Part shown: positions 23,903-32,861 of the stretch, one piece after another | Numbering within the stretch: the stretch's first letter is position 1 | How the letters are laid out: each line of letters begins with the position of its first letter | Notes under the pieces: model-generated | Told to the model about the DNA's origin: nothing | Database searches by the model: none | Seen by the model: only the letters and a program-made list of their open reading frames with translations | Source of the DNA: Piscinibacter sp. | GTDB taxonomy: Bacteria > Pseudomonadota > Gammaproteobacteria > Burkholderiales > Burkholderiaceae_C | Assembly: GCA_016706565.1 (NCBI GenBank) | Contig: JADJJI010000015.1 | Span: forward strand, 1 to 64,000 | Direction of reading: 5' to 3' | Length of the DNA stretch: 64,000 nucleotides | Position numbers and translations under genes: made by a program

Positions 23903-24619
23903 CTACTTGGCCGCCGCCTTGCGCGGCGTCGAGGCGGCTTCGGCAGGCGGCAACGCCCCCAGCGAGCCCGGCTGGGCGCCCGACCAGAGCTTGCGCAGGC
24001 GCTCGAGCTCCAGGTCGTAGAGTTCGTTGACCCGCACCAGCTCGGCCTTCTGGTTCTGTAGCAGATCGCGCTGCGCCTCGGTGGTGGCGTCGTTGCCGTC
24101 GATCTGCTGGCGCAGCTTGATCGGCAGCTGCTTGCCGACATAGAACTCGGACTCGTCGAGCAGCGGCTTGCGTTCCTTTTCTAGTGCGGCCAGCCTGGCC
24201 TCGGAGACACGCAGCGCCTTGCGCGTGTCTTCAAGCGCCGCCTGGCGCGCCTTGTTGTGCGCGGCCTCGCTCGGGAAGCGCTGCAGCAGGTTGCGATCGC
24301 GGCGGATCGCTTCGCGCTGCACGGCACGGGCGAGCGCCTCTTCCTGCTGGCGCGCCTCGATCGCCGCGCGTTCGTCGGCAGTGGGCACCGGCGGCACGAC
24401 CTGGCGGATCGAGCCATCGGAATTGAGCAGGCGCTGGTCACGGCTGGCGCACTCGGGGATCGGCCGGTCTGAAGTGAGCCGCTTGCCGTTGGCATCGATG
24501 CAGCTGTAGATGCCCGCGCTCTTCTGCGTGCCCTGCGCCGAAGCCACCGTCGGCATGGCCCCGCCGGCCACCAGCACGGTGGCGGCGACAAGGGCATGGG
24601 CCGTGGCCGAAACTCGCAT
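23903..24619 (-). CDS. DUF4124-type exported coiled-coil protein
   Basis: 238 aa with a signal peptide (cleavage about VASAQG), a short DUF4124-like motif (GIYSCIDANGKRLTSDRPIPEC with two cysteines), then a long charged helix region (about 75-200) predicted to form a coiled coil, and an Ala-rich tail. Function unknown. Directly abuts pyrE (stop of pyrE and start at 24619/24620), suggesting co-transcription. Confidence 0.8.
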   Translation of the reverse strand: MRVSATAHALVAATVLVAGGAMPTVASAQGTQKSAGIYSCIDANGKRLTSDRPIPECASRDQRLLNSDGSIRQVVPPVPTADERAAIEARQQEEALARAVQREAIRRDRNLLQRFPSEAAHNKARQAALEDTRKALRVSEARLAALEKERKPLLDESEFYVGKQLPIKLRQQIDGNDATTEAQRDLLQNQKAELVRVNELYDLELERLRKLWSGAQPGSLGALPPAEAASTPRKAAAK

Positions 24620-25297
24620 TCAGACTCCGTATCGTTCGCGGTACGCGGCCACGGCGCCGAAATGCGCGCTCAGGGCCCCGTCGGCGTTGGACTGCAAGTA
24701 TTGCAGCAAGTCGGAAAGCGTCGCAATGGCCGCCACCTCCAGACCGAGCTGCTGCTGGACATACTGCACAGCCGACCACGGCGTGTCCGCGCCGCCGTCG
24801 GTGGCCTTCTCCTGGCGGTCCAGCGCGATCGCCACGCCGCAGGGGGTCGCCCCCGCCGCCTGGATCATCGCGATGGATTCGCGCACCGACGTGCCGGCCG
24901 ACATCACGTCGTCGATGATGAGAACGCGCCCGGCCACCTTCGCGCCGACCAGCGTGCCGCCTTCGCCGTGATCTTTTGCTTCCTTGCGGTTGTAGGCGAA
25001 GGGCACATTGCGGCCCTGGCGGGCCAGCTCGATGGCCACCGCGGCCGCCAGCGTGATGCCCTTGTAAGCCGGGCCGAACAGCATGTCGAACTGCAGCCCC
25101 GAGGCGATCAGACGCCGCGCATAGAATTCCGCGAGTCGGCCCAGCTTGGCGCCGTCGTCGAACAGGCCGGCGTTGAAGAAGTAGGGCGACAGACGCCCCG
25201 CCTTGGTCTTGAACTCACCAAACCGCAGCACGCCGGCTTCGACCGCGAACCTCACGAAGTCCTGGGCGAGGGGGTCGGTCGTGGGGCGGGTCGTCAT
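24620..25297 (-). CDS. pyrE: orotate phosphoribosyltransferase
   Basis: 225 aa enzyme of UMP synthesis. AGRLSPYFFNAG, FGPAYKGI and the PRPP loop VLIIDDVMSAGTSVRE are intact, with the flexible loop lysines in AYNRKEAKDHGEGG. Divergent from xth with a 12-nt gap between start codons. Confidence 0.97.
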   Translation of the reverse strand: MTTRPTTDPLAQDFVRFAVEAGVLRFGEFKTKAGRLSPYFFNAGLFDDGAKLGRLAEFYARRLIASGLQFDMLFGPAYKGITLAAAVAIELARQGRNVPFAYNRKEAKDHGEGGTLVGAKVAGRVLIIDDVMSAGTSVRESIAMIQAAGATPCGVAIALDRQEKATDGGADTPWSAVQYVQQQLGLEVAAIATLSDLLQYLQSNADGALSAHFGAVAAYRERYGV

Positions 25298-25309
25298 CGG
25301 AGACTTTCA

Positions 25310-26095
25310 GTGTTCCGTCTGGTCACACTCAATCTGAACGGTATCCGCTCGGCGGCCACCAAGGGCTTCGAGGCCTGGGCCGAGGGCGTGGCGGCCGATT
25401 GTATGGGGGTGCAGGAGGTCAAGGCGCAGGCGGCCGACGTGGCCGGGCGCTTCGAGGTCGTCGCCGGGCTGACCGGGCACTTCCACTTCGCCGACAAGAA
25501 GGGCTACTCGGGCGTGGGCCTGTACACGCGCAAGAAGCCCAGCGCGGTGATCACCGGCATCGGCAACGCGGAGTTCGACGCCGAGGGCCGCTACGTCGAG
25601 GCGCGCTTCGACACCGCGAAGCGCAAGCTTTCGATCATCAGCTGCTACTTCCCCAGCGGCTCCAGCGGCGAGGAGCGCCAGCAGGCCAAGTTCCGCTTCC
25701 TGGCGCAGATGTACCCGCACCTGATGAAGCTGAAGGCCGAGCGCGACTTCATCCTCGTGGGCGACATCAACATCGCGCACAAGGAAATCGACCTGAAGAA
25801 CTGGAAGAGCAACCAGAAGAACAGCGGCTTCCTGCCGGAAGAGCGCGCCTGGATGACGCACGCGCTCGACGAGATCGGCCTGGTCGACGTGTTCCGCACG
25901 CTCAACCCGCACCCGGAGCAGTACACGTGGTGGAGCAACCGCGGCCAGGCCTGGGCGAAGAACGTCGGCTGGCGGCTGGACTACCACCTGGCCACGCCGG
26001 CCCTGGCGAAGAAGGCGAAGAGCGAGCACATCTACCTCGAGCAGCGCTTCTCCGACCATGCGCCGCTGGTGATCGACTACGACTTCACGTTGTAG
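25310..26095 (+). CDS. xth: exodeoxyribonuclease III / AP endonuclease
   Basis: 261 aa of the ExoIII family. Metal ligand E36 (VQEVKA), GDINIAH (D152, N154), LKNWKSNQKNSGFLPEER and the terminal catalytic FSDHAPLVIDYD. Start is GTG 25310 (VFRLVTLNLNG), since this is the conserved N-terminus. The 3' end overlaps the convergent esterase by 11 nt. Confidence 0.94.
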   Translation: MFRLVTLNLNGIRSAATKGFEAWAEGVAADCMGVQEVKAQAADVAGRFEVVAGLTGHFHFADKKGYSGVGLYTRKKPSAVITGIGNAEFDAEGRYVEARFDTAKRKLSIISCYFPSGSSGEERQQAKFRFLAQMYPHLMKLKAERDFILVGDINIAHKEIDLKNWKSNQKNSGFLPEERAWMTHALDEIGLVDVFRTLNPHPEQYTWWSNRGQAWAKNVGWRLDYHLATPALAKKAKSEHIYLEQRFSDHAPLVIDYDFTL

Positions 26096-26765
26096 CGAGC
26101 ACCTTCAGCAGCCAGCGGTTCAGGTCGGCCACTTCCTCGGGGCACACCGAGTGCTCCATCGGGTAGTCGTGCCACTCGACGGCGTGGCCCAGCGCCGCCA
26201 GCGTGTCGCGCGACGCGGCGCCACGCTGCAGCGCCACCACCGGGTCCTGTGTGCCATGAGCCAGGAAGATCGGCACGTCTCGGTTGGCGGCGCTGCGCTC
26301 GGCCGCGGTGGTGTCGGCCAGCGGCAGGTAGCCCGACATCCCTGCCAGCCCGGCCAGGCGTTCGCCGTAGCGCAGCCCGGCCATCAGCGTCATCGCACAG
26401 CCCTGCGAGAAGCCGGCCAGCACGATGCGGTTCGCCGGCACGCCGCGTTCGCGCTCGCGGTCGAGCAGCGCCGTGATCGCCGCGCACGATTCGCGCAGGC
26501 CGACTTCGTCTTCGCGCCGCTGCAGGTCGGTGCCGAGGATGTCGTACCAGGCGCGCATGCGGTAGCCGCCGTTGATCGTCACCGGGCGCACCGGCGCGTT
26601 CGGGAAGATGAAGCGCACCGCTCCGATGGCGTCGAGGTCGAGCTCCTCGCAGATCGGCACGAAGTCGTTGCCGTCGGCGCCCAGGCCGTGCAGCACGATG
26701 ATGCTGGCGCCCGGATTGGGGCCGGTCTCGCCTTCGAGGGTTTCCAGCGGAGAGGTTGCGCTCAT
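26085..26765 (-). CDS. alpha/beta hydrolase, carboxylesterase/phospholipase family
   Basis: 226 aa of the Abhydrolase_2 group. Oxyanion segment IVLHGLGADGNDF, nucleophile elbow GFSQG (S120), D174 in GTQDPVV and H205 in PMEHSV form the triad. Acts on small carboxyl esters or lysophospholipids in relatives. Start 26765 chosen at MSATSPLETLEG; an upstream Met 10 codons earlier is possible. Confidence 0.9.
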   Translation of the reverse strand: MSATSPLETLEGETGPNPGASIIVLHGLGADGNDFVPICEELDLDAIGAVRFIFPNAPVRPVTINGGYRMRAWYDILGTDLQRREDEVGLRESCAAITALLDRERERGVPANRIVLAGFSQGCAMTLMAGLRYGERLAGLAGMSGYLPLADTTAAERSAANRDVPIFLAHGTQDPVVALQRGAASRDTLAALGHAVEWHDYPMEHSVCPEEVADLNRWLLKVLATT

Positions 26766-26809
26766 GGTCGGCCAGGCGGTGATGTGGCTTGCCATTCTGA
26801 GGCCCTACA

Positions 26810-27451
26810 GTGCGGGCTGTGACTCATCGCATCCCCGCTCCCTTCCTCGCCCGTGTCGATGCGCTGCTCGCCCAGAGCGGGCGCCGCCTGCTCGGCCTCG
26901 TCGGCCCGCCCGGCGCCGGCAAGTCCACGCTCGCGCAAGCGCTGCTCGAGGCTTTCCCGGGCGCGGCGCAGGTCGTGCCGATGGACGGCTACCACCTTGC
27001 CAACGTCGAGCTCGCGCGGCTGGGCCGCGCCGGCCGCAAGGGCGCGCCCGACACCTTCGACGCCGCCGGCTACCTGGCCTTGCTGCAGCGCCTGCGTGAA
27101 CAGCGCGATGGCGAGATCGTCTACGCGCCCGAGTTCCGCCGCGAGATCGAGGAGCCGGTGGCCGGCGCCATCGCCGTGCTGCCGGCCACGCGGCTGGTGA
27201 TCACCGAAGGCAACTACCTGCTGCTCGACGACGGCCCCTGGGCCGGCATCGCCAAGCTGCTCGACGACTGCTGGTACGTCGAGATCGACCCGGCCTTGCG
27301 CACGGACCGGCTCGTCGCCCGCCATCGGCAGTTCGGCCGCAGCGCCGAGCAGGCGGCCGACTGGGTGGCGCACACCGACGAACCCAACGCGCGGCACATC
27401 GAGGCCACGCGCGAACGTGCCCGCGCCGTGTTCCGCTGGAGCGATGAATGA
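26810..27451 (+). CDS. P-loop nucleoside/sugar kinase family protein
   Basis: 213 aa. Walker A GPPGAGKST at 32-40, MDGYHLANVEL lid region, YAPEFRREIEEP and a TEGNYLLLDDGPW segment as in the uridine-kinase / pantothenate-kinase-like superfamily (including FrcK-type proteins). Substrate unknown. GTG start at 26810 has GAGG 7 nt upstream; GTG 26819 is an alternative. Stop overlaps the next start (ATGA). Confidence 0.82.
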   Translation: MRAVTHRIPAPFLARVDALLAQSGRRLLGLVGPPGAGKSTLAQALLEAFPGAAQVVPMDGYHLANVELARLGRAGRKGAPDTFDAAGYLALLQRLREQRDGEIVYAPEFRREIEEPVAGAIAVLPATRLVITEGNYLLLDDGPWAGIAKLLDDCWYVEIDPALRTDRLVARHRQFGRSAEQAADWVAHTDEPNARHIEATRERARAVFRWSDE

Positions 27452-28089
27452 GCTTTCGCCACCGCACGATTCCCGTGACACCCTTCCAGCAGAATTGTTC
27501 GCTGGTCTGGGACGACGAAACGAAGCAGGCCGCCCTGATCGACCCCGGCGGCGACATCCCGCTGCTGCTCGCGGCGGTGAAGGAGCTCGGCCTGACGCTC
27601 GAGCAGATCTGGCTGACGCACGCGCACATCGACCACGCCGGCGCCACCGGCACGCTGGCGCGCACGCTCGGCCTGCCGATCATCGGCCCTCACGAGGCCG
27701 ACCAGTTCTGGATCGACGCGCTGCCGCAGCAGAGCCACATGTTCGGCTTCCCGCCGGCCGAGGCCTTCAGCCCGACCATCTGGCTGCACGACGGCGACTC
27801 GGTGCGCGTGGGCGGCTGCAAGCTGCAGGTACGCCACTGCCCGGGGCACACGCCAGGGCACGTGGTGTTCTTCGAGCCGACCACGAAGCACGCCTTCGTC
27901 GGCGACGTGCTGTTCGCCGGCAGCATCGGCCGCACCGACTTCCCGCAGGGCGACTTCGACACGCTGGTGCGCTCGATCACCACGCGGCTGTGGCCGATGG
28001 GCGACGACGTTCGCTTCACGCCCGGCCACGGGCCGCAGAGCAGCTTTGGCCAGGAGCGGCGCAGCAACCCGTTCGTCGGCGGCACCTGA
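27448..28089 (+). CDS. metallo-beta-lactamase-fold hydrolase (YcbL/glyoxalase II-like)
   Basis: 213 aa. Zinc motif THAHIDH (H58, H60, D62, H63), CPGHTPGH and GDVLFAGSIGRTD supply the remaining ligands; the C-terminal FTPGHGPQSSFGQER is typical of YcbL-type thioester hydrolases. Coupled to the upstream kinase by a 4-nt overlap. Confidence 0.9.
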   Translation: MSFRHRTIPVTPFQQNCSLVWDDETKQAALIDPGGDIPLLLAAVKELGLTLEQIWLTHAHIDHAGATGTLARTLGLPIIGPHEADQFWIDALPQQSHMFGFPPAEAFSPTIWLHDGDSVRVGGCKLQVRHCPGHTPGHVVFFEPTTKHAFVGDVLFAGSIGRTDFPQGDFDTLVRSITTRLWPMGDDVRFTPGHGPQSSFGQERRSNPFVGGT

Positions 28090-28111
28090 GGCGCGAACAC
28101 GGCGCCCGGCA

Positions 28112-28123
28112 GTGAATATTCAC
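28112..28123. promoter_or_regulatory. perfect 12-bp palindrome upstream of LuxR-type gene
   Basis: GTGAATATTCAC is a perfect dyad, AT-rich within GC-rich DNA, 77 nt before the LuxR-type start. It may be an operator for that regulator or another dimeric factor. Confidence 0.4.
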
Positions 28124-28199
28124 CGCCTGCGCGAACCACTGTTACCTAAGCTCACCTGCAACGGCGCGGACCCCGCAGCGCCGTCGAGGAGGAGCCCAA

Positions 28200-28919
28200 A
28201 TGTTCGACCTGCTCTCCCGCGCCGCCGCCGGCGACGCCCCTTCGCCCTGCGCACCTGCGGCCAGCGACCGGCCTTACCGCGGCCCCGAGCGCCGCGGCGC
28301 CACGCTGACGCTGTGGCGCTGGCTCTCCGCCGCACTCGACGAGATCGACTACGGCATCGTGCTCGTCGGTGCCAATGGTGCCGCGCACCATGCCAACGAG
28401 GCGGCGCTCGCCGAGCTCGACGCCCAGCATCCGCTGGTGCTGCTGCACGGCGAGCTGCGTGCCCGGCGCAGCGCCGACGCCCAGCAGCTCCATGCGGCGC
28501 TGCACGACGCACAGGGCCGCGGCCTGCGCCGGCTGCTCACGCTCGGTGATGGCGTGCAGCAGGTCAGCGTGTCGGTGGTGCCGCTGGGCATGCCGGGTGC
28601 GACGCTGGTGATCCTCGGCAAGCGCCAGATGGGCGCCGACCTGGCCGTGCAGGGCTTCGCCCGGCTGCACCGGCTGACCGGCGGCGAAACGCGCGTGCTG
28701 GCGGCCCTGTGCGCAGGCTCGCGGCCTTCGGAGATCGCGGCGATGCATGGCGTCGCGCTGAGCACGGTGCGCTCGCAGATCAGCAGCATCCGCCTGAAGA
28801 CCGGCGCCGCAAGCATCCGCGCGCTGCTCGCGCAGGTGGCGGTGCTGCCGCCGCTCATGGGCCGGCTGCGCAGCGGCGCCGAACGCCTGCCGACGTTGCA
28901 CGACATGGCGCTCGCCTGA
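28200..28919 (+). CDS. LuxR-type HTH transcriptional regulator
   Basis: 239 aa. The N-terminal part (LDEIDYGIVLVGANGAAHHANEAAL) resembles a PAS-like sensor, and the C-terminal GerE/LuxR helix-turn-helix reads LTGGETRVLAALCAGSRPSE..STVRSQISSIRLKTG. No receiver domain. Start has AGGAGGAG upstream. Stands between a metallo-hydrolase gene and the Crp-like gene; ligand unknown. Confidence 0.85.
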   Translation: MFDLLSRAAAGDAPSPCAPAASDRPYRGPERRGATLTLWRWLSAALDEIDYGIVLVGANGAAHHANEAALAELDAQHPLVLLHGELRARRSADAQQLHAALHDAQGRGLRRLLTLGDGVQQVSVSVVPLGMPGATLVILGKRQMGADLAVQGFARLHRLTGGETRVLAALCAGSRPSEIAAMHGVALSTVRSQISSIRLKTGAASIRALLAQVAVLPPLMGRLRSGAERLPTLHDMALA

Positions 28920-28993
28920 GCGCACCGGGCGGCGCGCGGCCGCTACGATGGCGCCTGCGGTCGGCGGGCCATCACGGGCCCGGGCCGCGCCGC

Positions 28994-29641
28994 GTGCCCA
29001 ACATCGCCGAATCCGCTCTGTTCGACCGGCTCCCCGACTCGCTGCGTGCTCTGGCGCAACGCGGCGAGGTCAAGCGCTTCCGCAAGCACCAGCGGCTGAT
29101 CGAGGAAGGCACCTTCGGCGACACGCTGTTCATCATCCTGTCCGGCCGGCTGCGCGCCTTTTCCGCCGACGACCGCGGGCGCGAGATCGTCTACGGCATC
29201 TACGGCCCGGGCGAGTACCTCGGCGAGATGAGCCTGGACGGCGGGCCGCGCTCTGCCTCGGTGGTGGCGCAGGAGGCGGCGGTGTGCGCGGTGATCACGC
29301 GGCACACGCTGCAGGAGCACATCGCCGCCCACCCGGCGTTCGCGTTCGAGTTGCTCGAGCGCGTGATCCACCGCGCCCGCCTGGCCACGCAAAGTGCGCG
29401 CAGCATGGCGCTGCTCGATGTCTACGGGCGCGTGGCCCGCCTGCTCGAAAGCCTGGCCGAGCCGCAGCCTGATGGCAGCGGGCTGATTGCGGAGCACCTG
29501 ACCCATGCCGAGATCGCCAGTCGCGTGGGCTGTTCGCGGGAAATGATCAGCCGTCTGATGAAGGACCTGGAGCGAGGCGGCTACGTCACGAACGCAGCGG
29601 ACGGCGCACGCATCGTCGCCAGGCTTCCGGATCGCTGGTGA
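28994..29641 (+). CDS. Crp/Fnr family transcriptional regulator
   Basis: 215 aa. Cyclic-nucleotide-binding jelly roll with GEYLGEMSLDGGPRSASV, where G77-E78 and R86-S87 match the cAMP-phosphate pocket of CRP; no N-terminal cysteines, so not an Fe-S Fnr. The C-terminal HTH reads HAEIASRVGCSREMISRLMK, very close to CRP's recognition helix. GTG start at 28994. Two class III cyclases in this window could supply its ligand. Confidence 0.9.
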   Translation: MPNIAESALFDRLPDSLRALAQRGEVKRFRKHQRLIEEGTFGDTLFIILSGRLRAFSADDRGREIVYGIYGPGEYLGEMSLDGGPRSASVVAQEAAVCAVITRHTLQEHIAAHPAFAFELLERVIHRARLATQSARSMALLDVYGRVARLLESLAEPQPDGSGLIAEHLTHAEIASRVGCSREMISRLMKDLERGGYVTNAADGARIVARLPDRW

Positions 29642-29657
29642 GCGCACCCCCGGGCGC

Positions 29658-31626
29658 TCACGCCGGTTCGCCCCGCCGGCGACGCCAGCGCGCCTGCTGT
29701 GGCGGTGCCATCGGAACCGCCGGCACCGGATGGCCCTGGAAGTCCTCGATGGTCCGGGTCGGCAGCGCCACCGTGCGCAACCTGTCGGCGATGTACCGCG
29801 TCAGTTGCGGTGCCGCCATGCTCGTGCCGCTGAGGGTGGCACACGAGCCGCTCGCCGTGCCTGCCGCGAGCACGCCCTTGAGCACCGGCGAATCCTCGGT
29901 GACGGCCAGCACACGCCAGCGCGATGGCTCGCTCGCCTGCAAGGGCACCGAGGAGTAGCGCGCCGCCGTGGCGCCACCCGCGCGGTCGGTGAGCGCGCCG
30001 CCGGCCACGTGGACCCTGTCGCCGCTGGCCAGGCCGTTCAGTGTGCCGACGCGGCGTACGTAGGCGGCGTCGGAGTCGCGCACCTCCACCGCGCCGCGCG
30101 CGTCGAAACGCTGGTAGTCCTCGTCGTACAGGTAGGACTGCCGCCCCAGCGTCGGCCGGCCCAGCGGCGCATCGTCTCGCTGGACGAAGGCATTGCATTC
30201 GAGCGCGCTGGCGCCGGCGTTCTGCAGCGTCACCCGCCAGGCGCCGCTGGGGGCCGCCGCCCTCCACTCGCCCGTGCACTGCGTGGGCGCCACGGCCAGC
30301 AGGCCCATGCCCTTGCGGCCGTTGGCCACCTGCTGCTGAAGGCTGAGCATGGCCACGGCCTGCCCCTTCTCGCCCGGCACCGCAACCGAGCGGCCGAGCG
30401 GCACCTCGATCGGCTGACCGCCGGGCGGCGTGACCGTCAGGCGGACGCCACCGATGTCGCCCACGCCGGACGCGCCGGACGGATCGGTGAACCAGAGCTC
30501 CAGGAAACTCGGCGTGCCGTCGCCCGGCTGGATCTGCCAGTTCAGGGTCATGGCGCTGCCCGGCGGCAGGTCGATCCAGGCGTGGCAGCGCAGTTGGTAG
30601 CTGTTGCCCGCGGCCAGCACCACGTCGCAATCGCTGCGCAGGCCGATCAGTTCGTCCAGCGCCTGCTCGAAGATGGAGCTGCCGTCGTGCGGCCCGGCAA
30701 TGTTGCCGATGCTCAGGTTGATGACCACCGGGACAGCGCTCGCCATGCGGCACCGCGGCATCGGCGGTGGCCAGCACGAAGCGGACGGCATCGAGCATGA
30801 AGGCCGTCGACGAGGCACAGGAGGTGTCGGCAATCGAGCCGCCGGGCAGCTGCACGGCCACGATCGGTGGAGCTTCGGGATCGCGAGGGTCGGCGCCGCA
30901 GGCGAGGTCCATGACATGGGTGCCGTGCGTGACGCGATGGCGCACTTCCGTGTAGCCCATGCCGGCATGGAGCAGGGCTTCGTCGGCCGGTCCGGCGGCG
31001 GCGGGCAGCGCCGCGAAGCGCGCGTTCAGGTCCGCCTGACCGAACACCCGGCCATGGACCCACGGACTCGAGGGCTCGGCACGCTGGTGCTGGTCCCAGA
31101 AGGCCAGCAGCCGCGTGGCGTGGCGGCCGTTGGCGAACGACCGGAAACGCTCGTTGGCGATGGCCAGGCCATCGTCGACGATGCCCACGACCACACCCGC
31201 CTCAGCGCCTCCCTGCGGCTGCGCCACCGGCAGCGTGGCATCCGGGTCGGGCAGAGCCGACGCGACGAAGCCGATCTCGAAGCGCCGGATCTTCGACAGC
31301 AGCTCGGCCCCGGGCACGGCCCCGCCCTCGCCGACGAGCGCCGCGAGAAAGCGCGGCGAACACGCTGCGGTGCAGTACCGTGATCGCTCCAGCCCCTGCG
31401 GAGGATTCACGTAGTGGGCAGGCACGCGAAGATCGTCACGCGCCGACTGCCGGGCCGCCGAGGCGAACTCGCTGGCCGAGGTGGTGTCCGACAGCTCGAG
31501 CAGCAGCCAGTGCCACTCTCCGCGTGCCCCCGGAAGCACGGCGTCGCGGAAGTTCGTCGCGCGCGCCCAGGGCAGATAGGCATCGGCCAGCGGCAGCCCC
31601 GCGGCAGTAGCCTCGTTCGCCGCCAT
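29658..31626 (-). CDS. subtilisin-like serine protease (S8), frameshifted
   Basis: About 656 aa, no evident signal peptide. An N-terminal region of about 140 residues I do not recognise precedes the catalytic domain: D151 in VVVGIVDDGLAI, His in RVTHGTHVMDLACG (about 234), Asn in VVLAAGNSY and Ser in SGTSMAAPQLTRYIADRL near the C-terminus. The frame breaks at about 30740-30760, between FVLATADAAV and PVVINLSIGNIAG; one indel repairs it. Last gene of a three-gene operon, one base after the PAP2 stop. Cytoplasmic or non-classically exported; substrate unknown. Confidence 0.85.
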
Positions 31627-31627
31627 T

Positions 31628-32809
31628 TCAGCGCCACTCGGCCGAGGCGTGCAGCCACAGCCACGCCATCGCCCTGGAGGGAACGGGCGTGTGCGCGGCG
31701 CCCAGCCTGAGGCCGTCTCCGTCCCGATCGATCTGGTTGCTGTCGCTGCCGTCCACCGGGGCCTGGAAGTCCTTCAGCAGATACGCCTCGGCATCGAACT
31801 CCCTGGCCGTGTGGCTGCTGAAGGGCGGCATGTGCGCCACCGGCTGCAGTGCCGGATCGGCGCAGCGGCCCACGATGTATTCCGCCAGGCAGGTGCCGAG
31901 CACCTGGCCCGCCCGGCTGTCGACGGGATAGTGGACACCGGCGATGGTGCGGTTGACGGCAATGCGCGCAGCCTGCCGCAGCAGCATCGCGCCCAGGCCG
32001 TCGCCCTGGTCGTCGACGCCGCGCAACGCCATCAGGACCCGGGCCGCGCAATGCGCTTCGGTCGAGTGCCCGCTCGGAAAGGAGCTGTGCCCCGGCGTCA
32101 GGATCATCGGCTGCACCTTGGGCGAGAGCTCGACTGGCCGGGCCAGCGCCAACGCATGCTTGAAGCGCAGCTCGACGGCGATCGCAAAACGCACCGTGGC
32201 GCCGAGCAGTTCCATGGTCCAGCGGTGGCGGTCCGGGCGCAACCCGGCAATGGCGGCCCAGTAGGTCATCAACTGCGGGATCTGCGACTGGATCTCGACC
32301 TGCCGGTCGCTGCGCAGGTCGGCATAGTCGAGCACGAACTGCAGTTGCTGGCGCATGCCGTCGGAATCCTCCGCGACAGGCCGCAGCACTCGCACCAGCG
32401 GACGCGGGACGTCCTTCGCGTCGCGGCACGACAGTTCGAAACCCCGGTTGCCGGCGACGGCGAACTGCAGCGGGGCCAGCAGCTCGACATCGAACACCGT
32501 GCCGCGCACCCAGGCCTCCCAGTGCGCCAAGGGCTCGACGGCATCGACGCTCGCGCGCAGGCCGGCCAACGGCGCAGGCGTGAGCGTGGCATCCAGCGTG
32601 CTGCCGACAATGCCGTCTCGATTGCCGATGGCAGCCCCCACGTCGAGAGGGCTGTCACCTGCGGCGCCGCCCGCTCCGCCCGCCCCGCCTGCGCCACCAG
32701 CACCGCCGGCTCCCCCCGCGCCGCCGGCACCACCGGCTCCCCCGGCACCGCCGAGGCCCCGCGCGCCGCCGAACACGCTCTCGAACACGAACTGCCTCGA
32801 CTTGAACAT
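31628..32809 (-). CDS. PAP2 / vanadium haloperoxidase-like protein with Gly-Gly-Ala repeat
   Basis: 393 aa. After a short N-terminus (MFKSRQFVFESVFGGARGL) come ten perfect Gly-Gly-Ala triplets (20-49), then a helical acid-phosphatase/haloperoxidase domain with K217-x6-R224-P225, PSGHS (245-249) and R287-x5-H293-x3-D297, the vanadate/phosphate site shared by the two families. The GVHYPVDSRAG context resembles vanadium-dependent haloperoxidases. GGGGGAAG precedes the ATG. No signal peptide or obvious membrane helices, unlike lipid phosphatases. Haloperoxidase or phosphatase activity cannot be told apart here. Confidence 0.82.
   Translation of the reverse strand: MFKSRQFVFESVFGGARGLGGAGGAGGAGGAGGAGGAGGAGGAGGAGGAAGDSPLDVGAAIGNRDGIVGSTLDATLTPAPLAGLRASVDAVEPLAHWEAWVRGTVFDVELLAPLQFAVAGNRGFELSCRDAKDVPRPLVRVLRPVAEDSDGMRQQLQFVLDYADLRSDRQVEIQSQIPQLMTYWAAIAGLRPDRHRWTMELLGATVRFAIAVELRFKHALALARPVELSPKVQPMILTPGHSSFPSGHSTEAHCAARVLMALRGVDDQGDGLGAMLLRQAARIAVNRTIAGVHYPVDSRAGQVLGTCLAEYIVGRCADPALQPVAHMPPFSSHTAREFDAEAYLLKDFQAPVDGSDSNQIDRDGDGLRLGAAHTPVPSRAMAWLWLHASAEWR
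32663..32752 (-). repeat. ten-unit coding repeat (Gly-Gly-Ala)10
   Basis: Ninety bases encode ten GGA triplets. Codons vary widely at third positions (GGC, GGT, GGG, GGA; GCC, GCG, GCT, GCA), so it is a protein-level repeat kept by selection, not a recent DNA slippage product. Confidence 0.9.
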
Positions 32810-32861
32810 GCTTCCCCCTGTGTCGATGTTTGCCGGCCGGCGCCGGCGCTGCGCGCAAACG

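Noticed and set aside
32663-32752. Tandem 9-nt units as possible CRISPR or microsatellite
   Set aside because: Units are coding Gly-Gly-Ala with varied codons, no spacers, in frame with a conserved enzyme.
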